From positions 62,001 through 126,000 of the forward strand of contig NZ_LGDG01000028.1 of NCBI RefSeq assembly GCF_001279775.1: a stretch of DNA of 64,000 nucleotides, in the 5' to 3' direction. A program made the translations under genes and the position numbers. Shown here in pieces: positions 61,126 to 64,000 of this stretch (positions are counted from its first letter, which is position 1; each line of letters starts with the position of its first letter). Below the pieces are notes generated by a model, which was not told the origin of the DNA, made no database searches, and saw only the letters and a list, made by a program, of their open reading frames with translations. Source of the DNA: Streptomyces sp. MMG1533. Its GTDB lineage: Bacteria > Actinomycetota > Actinomycetes > Streptomycetales > Streptomycetaceae.

Positions 61126-61430
61126 GGCAGGTCCTCCGCATGCTCGGGGGAGGCGGTCTGGGCCACCACGACGTCCGTGTGCACGGAGATCCCGGCCAGC
61201 TCTTCGCGGACGGTCCGCAGCAGCGTCTCGCGGCACTGTACGGAGGGCACCGTGCCGCTCACCACGACCGCTCCGGCCCGCAGCTCGGACCGTACGCCGA
61301 GTTCACCGAGTTCCTCCGCGGCGAGCCGGTCGCGCAGATGGGCGACGCGGTACTCGACGTTCTCCGCGGCAGGGGCGGGGGCAGGGGCAGGGTCGGCTCC
61401 GTGGGCCCGCCCCGCGCCGGTCTCGCTCAT
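61122..61430 (-). CDS. BON domain protein
   Basis: 102 residues. After an Ala/Pro-rich N-terminus (1-24) comes one BON domain: VAHLRDRLAAEELGELGVRS, ELRAGAVVVSGTVPSVQCRETLLRTVREELAG. BON domains bind membranes or lipids and are usually in stress proteins. It has no signal peptide, so it probably acts in the cytoplasm. It sits between, and overlaps, the nucleotidyltransferase and phosphoesterase genes. Confidence 0.88.
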   Translation of the reverse strand: MSETGAGRAHGADPAPAPAPAAENVEYRVAHLRDRLAAEELGELGVRSELRAGAVVVSGTVPSVQCRETLLRTVREELAGISVHTDVVVAQTASPEHAEDLP

Positions 61431-62119
61431 CGACGTTCCTCCTTCGGCCTCGGCGGAATGACCTCCAGCCGCTCCAGGAAGTAGAAGAACGCGTCGGGCA
61501 TCGGGTCCTGGCCGCACGCGCGGCGCATCGACTCCCAGTCGACTCTCTCCCGCAGCGTGCGGGCGATCGGGAGCACCGCCCCGAAGTCGCAGTGGTGCTC
61601 GGAGAAGGCGGCCACCAGACTGTGCACCAGATCGGTCGGCGACAGCACCGGCATGAACACCGAGTCGACCGACAACTCCTGTGCGCGCTCCAGCAGTTCC
61701 GTGGTGACCGGCTGGTGCGCCAGCTCGAAGATCAGGTCGACCTGCTGTCCCAGGCAGCTGGACTTCAGCAGCCAGTCCTCCGGCGGCGGGTACACCGGCA
61801 GTCCGGCCTCGCGCAGGGTCTCGGCGACGGCGTCCGCGTCCTCGGGCCGGAAGCAGAAGTCGACATCGTGCTGGAGGTTCTGGGTGCTTCCGTGCGCGTA
61901 CACGGCGACACTGCCCGCGAGGGCGAAGGCGTGTCCCTTGCGCTTGAGGATCGAGCCGACCTGCTTGGCGGCCTGCAGGATCGCCTGATTGCGGTCCAGG
62001 GGCAGATCGTCGGCGAGCACGTCGTTGTGCGGGACGCGTCCGGGATCTCCCCTTGTCAGACGCAGCTCCGCGACGCCTGCACGCTGATCCAGAGCGTCGT
62101 CGTCCCCGTGCCGCGTCAT
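61427..62119 (-). CDS. Nucleotidyltransferase-fold protein
   Basis: 230 residues from ATG 62119. The fold signature is FALAGSVAVYAHGSTQNLQH followed by DVDFCF, with the DVD metal pair and a third acid in QQVDLIFELAH. The C-terminal half is helical (LVAAFSEHHCDFGAVLPIAR). It is the first gene of a three-gene overlapping operon. It may modify a nucleotide or protein; an AbiEii/MNT-like toxin role is less likely because no antitoxin is obvious. Confidence 0.82.
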   Translation of the reverse strand: MTRHGDDDALDQRAGVAELRLTRGDPGRVPHNDVLADDLPLDRNQAILQAAKQVGSILKRKGHAFALAGSVAVYAHGSTQNLQHDVDFCFRPEDADAVAETLREAGLPVYPPPEDWLLKSSCLGQQVDLIFELAHQPVTTELLERAQELSVDSVFMPVLSPTDLVHSLVAAFSEHHCDFGAVLPIARTLRERVDWESMRRACGQDPMPDAFFYFLERLEVIPPRPKEERR

Positions 62120-62249
62120 CGCCGCCCCCTTTCCCGTTCCTGGTCGACGGCGAGCCCCGAGTACCCGGCGCCCCGCCATCGACACGAACGCCGCACACGG
62201 GGAACACGCGGGCGTCGGTCGGCCGCCCGTTTCCGGGCACCCGGTCCCC

Positions 62250-62561
62250 ATGAACGGCAAGGACACACAGAAGCAGACCTCGTACGAGGAACGCCGGACC
62301 GTCGAGCGACTCGTGCCGGCCTGGCTGGAGGAGACCGAGCGGCACGACAGCGCCGCCGCCCGCGAGGCCCGTACGGGCTGGGAGCGGGGCTCGCTGTCGG
62401 ACCGGTCGGCTCAGGACCTGGCCCACTGGGTCACCGCCAGGGTGACCGACACGGGCTTCAACGAGGAGGAGGGCCCGCACGTGGCGGGCCCCGTCCGGAT
62501 CACCCCCGCGGACAAGGAGACCGTCCATCGCTGGCTGGCGGCGCAGGGCCACCGGATCTGA
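62250..62561 (+). CDS. Hypothetical protein (103 aa)
   Basis: It starts at ATG 62250, directly after a GC-rich leader. The charged helical N-terminal part (SYEERRTVERLVPAWLEETE) leads to DLAHWVTARVTDTGFNEEEG and HRWLAAQGHRI. No family recognised. Composition is like that of stress-associated small proteins. It is divergent from the nucleotidyltransferase operon and converges on the NUDIX gene. Confidence 0.65.
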   Translation: MNGKDTQKQTSYEERRTVERLVPAWLEETERHDSAAAREARTGWERGSLSDRSAQDLAHWVTARVTDTGFNEEEGPHVAGPVRITPADKETVHRWLAAQGHRI

Positions 62562-62593
62562 CGGCCGCGGCGCGACCCTCGCCCGCCCTCGAC

Positions 62594-63031
62594 TCAGGCG
62601 AGCGCTCCCCGGGAGCGGAGCAGCGGCAGAACGTGGTCCCGGACGGCGGGCGCCAGGACCAGGCCGTCCTCCCGGCCGGTCACCCAGCGCATCCGAGCCA
62701 GTTCGGCGGCGGGACGCGGAACGCCGTCGATCCGGGTTTCGTACACCGTCATGGTCATCGGGACCCCCTCCAGCGCCGCGACCGCCCGGACCTCCTGGAG
62801 CAGGCTGCATCCGACCGGAGTCACGCCGAGCTCCTCCCCGAGTTCGCGCAGCAACGCCGCCTCCGGTTCCTCGCCCGGGTCGGGCTTGCCGCCGGGCAGG
62901 TAGAAGACGTCGGGCGCGGCCGTCTTGCTGACGACGAGCAGACGACCGCCCTCGAGGATCACGGCGGCGGCCACGGTCAGGGAGCCGGCCCGAGCGCCGT
63001 CGCCGGCGTCGCCCACTTTTCTGTGCGTCAT
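62594..63031 (-). CDS. NUDIX hydrolase
   Basis: 145 residues from ATG 63031. The Nudix box is complete at 48-70: G48, E54, R62, E63, E66, E67, G69 in GX5EX7REUXEEXGU order. The N-terminal strand reads TVAAAVILEGGRLLVVSKTA. It hydrolyses a nucleoside diphosphate linked to another moiety; the substrate is unknown. It is divergent from the isochorismatase-like gene, 27 bases away. Confidence 0.93.
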   Translation of the reverse strand: MTHRKVGDAGDGARAGSLTVAAAVILEGGRLLVVSKTAAPDVFYLPGGKPDPGEEPEAALLRELGEELGVTPVGCSLLQEVRAVAALEGVPMTMTVYETRIDGVPRPAAELARMRWVTGREDGLVLAPAVRDHVLPLLRSRGALA

Positions 63032-63058
63032 GGATCAAAGGCTGTCACGCTGAGAGGC

Positions 63059-63595
63059 ATGGGCAAGACCGCGCTGATCGTCATCGACATGATCAACACG
63101 TACGACCACGAGGACTCCGAACTGCTTCTGCCCTCGGTGGAAACCGTCGTACCGAACATCGCGGCGCTGATCCACCGAGCGAGGAAGAGCGACACGCCCG
63201 TCGTCTACGTCAACGACAACTTCGGCGAGTGGCGCTCCCACCACGGCGAAGTCCTCGACAAAGCGCGCAAGGGCCCGCACGCCGACCTCGTCGCCCCGCT
63301 CGAGCCGGACGACACGTCCCTGTTCGTTCTCAAGGCACGCCACTCGATCTTCTTCGAGACTCCGTTGAACTATCTGCTCGGCCAACTGGGCATCGACCGC
63401 CTCGTGCTGTGCGGCCAGGTCGCCGAACAGTGCGTCCTCTACTCGGCCCTCGACGCGCACATCCGCCACCTGGAAGTGACCGTCCCCCGGGACGCGGTCG
63501 CCCACATCCACCGGGACCTCGCGGACGCGGCGCTGCGCATGATGGAGCGCAACATGGGCGCGCACATCTGCGGGAGCGAGGACCTGTGGCAGTGA
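63059..63595 (+). CDS. Isochorismatase-family cysteine hydrolase
   Basis: 178 residues from ATG 63059. The catalytic triad can be placed as D10 (LIVIDMINTY), K92 (VLKARHS) and C125 (VAEQCVLYSALDA), giving the nicotinamidase/N-carbamoylsarcosine amidase-like arrangement. The cis-peptide and elbow region VLCGQVAEQC is intact. It hydrolyses amides such as nicotinamide or carbamoyl compounds; the true substrate is open. Confidence 0.92.
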   Translation: MGKTALIVIDMINTYDHEDSELLLPSVETVVPNIAALIHRARKSDTPVVYVNDNFGEWRSHHGEVLDKARKGPHADLVAPLEPDDTSLFVLKARHSIFFETPLNYLLGQLGIDRLVLCGQVAEQCVLYSALDAHIRHLEVTVPRDAVAHIHRDLADAALRMMERNMGAHICGSEDLWQ

Positions 63596-63626
63596 GCCGG
63601 CCGGGCCGTGTCGCCCTGCTGTCGCC

Positions 63627-63995
63627 TCACCCGGTCCGCTCCCCGGCATCCGGGGAGCGCCCCGCGGCGGCGTAGGCGTCGGTGTCCAGATCCCGGTGCC
63701 CGCCCCGGAGTTCGTACCGTGTACGCAGCACGGCTGCGGCCTGCTCCCGCGCGACCGAGGGGAGACCGAAGTGCTGGCGGGCGTACTCCAGCACGTCATC
63801 GACGCTCACCCGGCCACGCAGCAGCCGTTCGCCCGCCCCGTCGTGACCGGCGGCCTCCAGACGGGCGGCCAACATCTTGCGCTGCGCGGTGATCGCGATG
63901 TCCGCGGCCACTCCCAGCTGTGCGCGCAGGTGACGTGCGCGCCGCGCGGCCACCTCCCGCGACGTACGGCCGCGCCAGTGCACCAAGCGCTTCAT
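63627..63995 (-). CDS. Hypothetical protein near the window edge
   Basis: 122 residues from ATG 63995, five bases from the end of the window, so a longer start beyond the edge is possible. Helical and basic: SREVAARRARHLRAQLGVAA, VDDVLEYARQHFGLPSVAREQAAAVL. No family is recognised with confidence; the pattern could be a small DNA-binding or ANTAR-like helical protein, but key residues were not seen. Confidence 0.55.
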   Translation of the reverse strand: MKRLVHWRGRTSREVAARRARHLRAQLGVAADIAITAQRKMLAARLEAAGHDGAGERLLRGRVSVDDVLEYARQHFGLPSVAREQAAAVLRTRYELRGGHRDLDTDAYAAAGRSPDAGERTG

Positions 63996-64000
63996 GCCCC

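Noticed and set aside
61427..62119. Toxin-antitoxin (MNT/HEPN) interpretation of the nucleotidyltransferase
   Set aside because: No HEPN partner; neighbours are BON and phosphoesterase genes.

Overview
The window is a stretch of Streptomyces (or very close actinomycete) chromosome. GC is around 72% with strong third-position GC. Lineage-typical families are present: DUF574 methyltransferase, DUF5133, DUF5709, DUF6355, DUF397 with an XRE/DUF5753 regulator, a mycothiol-dependent isomerase-like protein, PucR and SpoIIE phosphatases, and a 20S-type proteasome beta subunit. I find about 66 genes. There is no rRNA, tRNA or CRISPR array. It reads as ordinary chromosome arm or shoulder with accessory patches, not a plasmid or prophage.

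Layout. 1-4336: a partial P-loop kinase, a SnoaL-like protein, and a translationally coupled beta-phosphoglucomutase-like HAD plus GH65 disaccharide phosphorylase. 4803-9505: a GT-C-like glycosyltransferase coupled to a flippase-like membrane protein, a stand-alone proteasome beta subunit and a nickel/cobalt permease. 9758-15365: a small secreted DUF6355 protein, an APC permease pair, DUF5709, soluble transhydrogenase and a small protein. 15584-20244: MMPL transporter, membrane PP2C phosphatase, secreted GH64 beta-1,3-glucanase. 20554-23460: GNAT enzyme, oxidoreductase and a decayed IS200/IS605 element. 23585-26696: a frameshifted LuxR gene and a PucR regulator. 26869-31756: a tightly overlapping five-gene branched-chain-type ABC importer. 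31966-38831: aldo/keto reductase, DUF574 methyltransferase, a WhiJ/AbaA-type triad (XRE, DUF397, RsbW-like ATPase), an ABC exporter and DUF5133. 38859-42478: a GlxA-type regulator, small proteins, and a graspetide RiPP locus (precursor plus ATP-grasp ligase). 42694-49762: hypotheticals, an SDR, a PadR-controlled membrane protein and FprA. 49895-55355: two large multi-domain SpoIIE phosphatases. 55485-58389: AMIN-like secreted protein and GH10-CBM2 xylanase. 58414-63995: hemerythrin, M20 amidohydrolase, a nucleotidyltransferase/BON/phosphoesterase operon, NUDIX and isochorismatase-family hydrolases.

Themes. Signalling is dense: three SpoIIE/PP2C phosphatases and a RsbW-like ATPase, which probably feed partner-switching control of sigma factors. 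Polysaccharide use is visible in GH64 with a LacI-type palindrome, GH10 xylanase with CGAAA-type operators, and GH65/HAD.

The most interesting items are: the two-gene graspetide locus with no methyltransferase beside it; the orphan PrcB paralogue with an intact active site; palindromic GGCCTGTCC elements whose ends directly follow TAG stop codons of three genes; short tandem repeats, each unit carrying UGA, laid over the stop codons of four genes; a LuxR gene carrying a 68-bp tandem duplication (70-bp period) followed by a frame-restoring slip; and a PadR operator with 20-bp arms running into the start codon. All calls are by eye from sequence; no database search was run.
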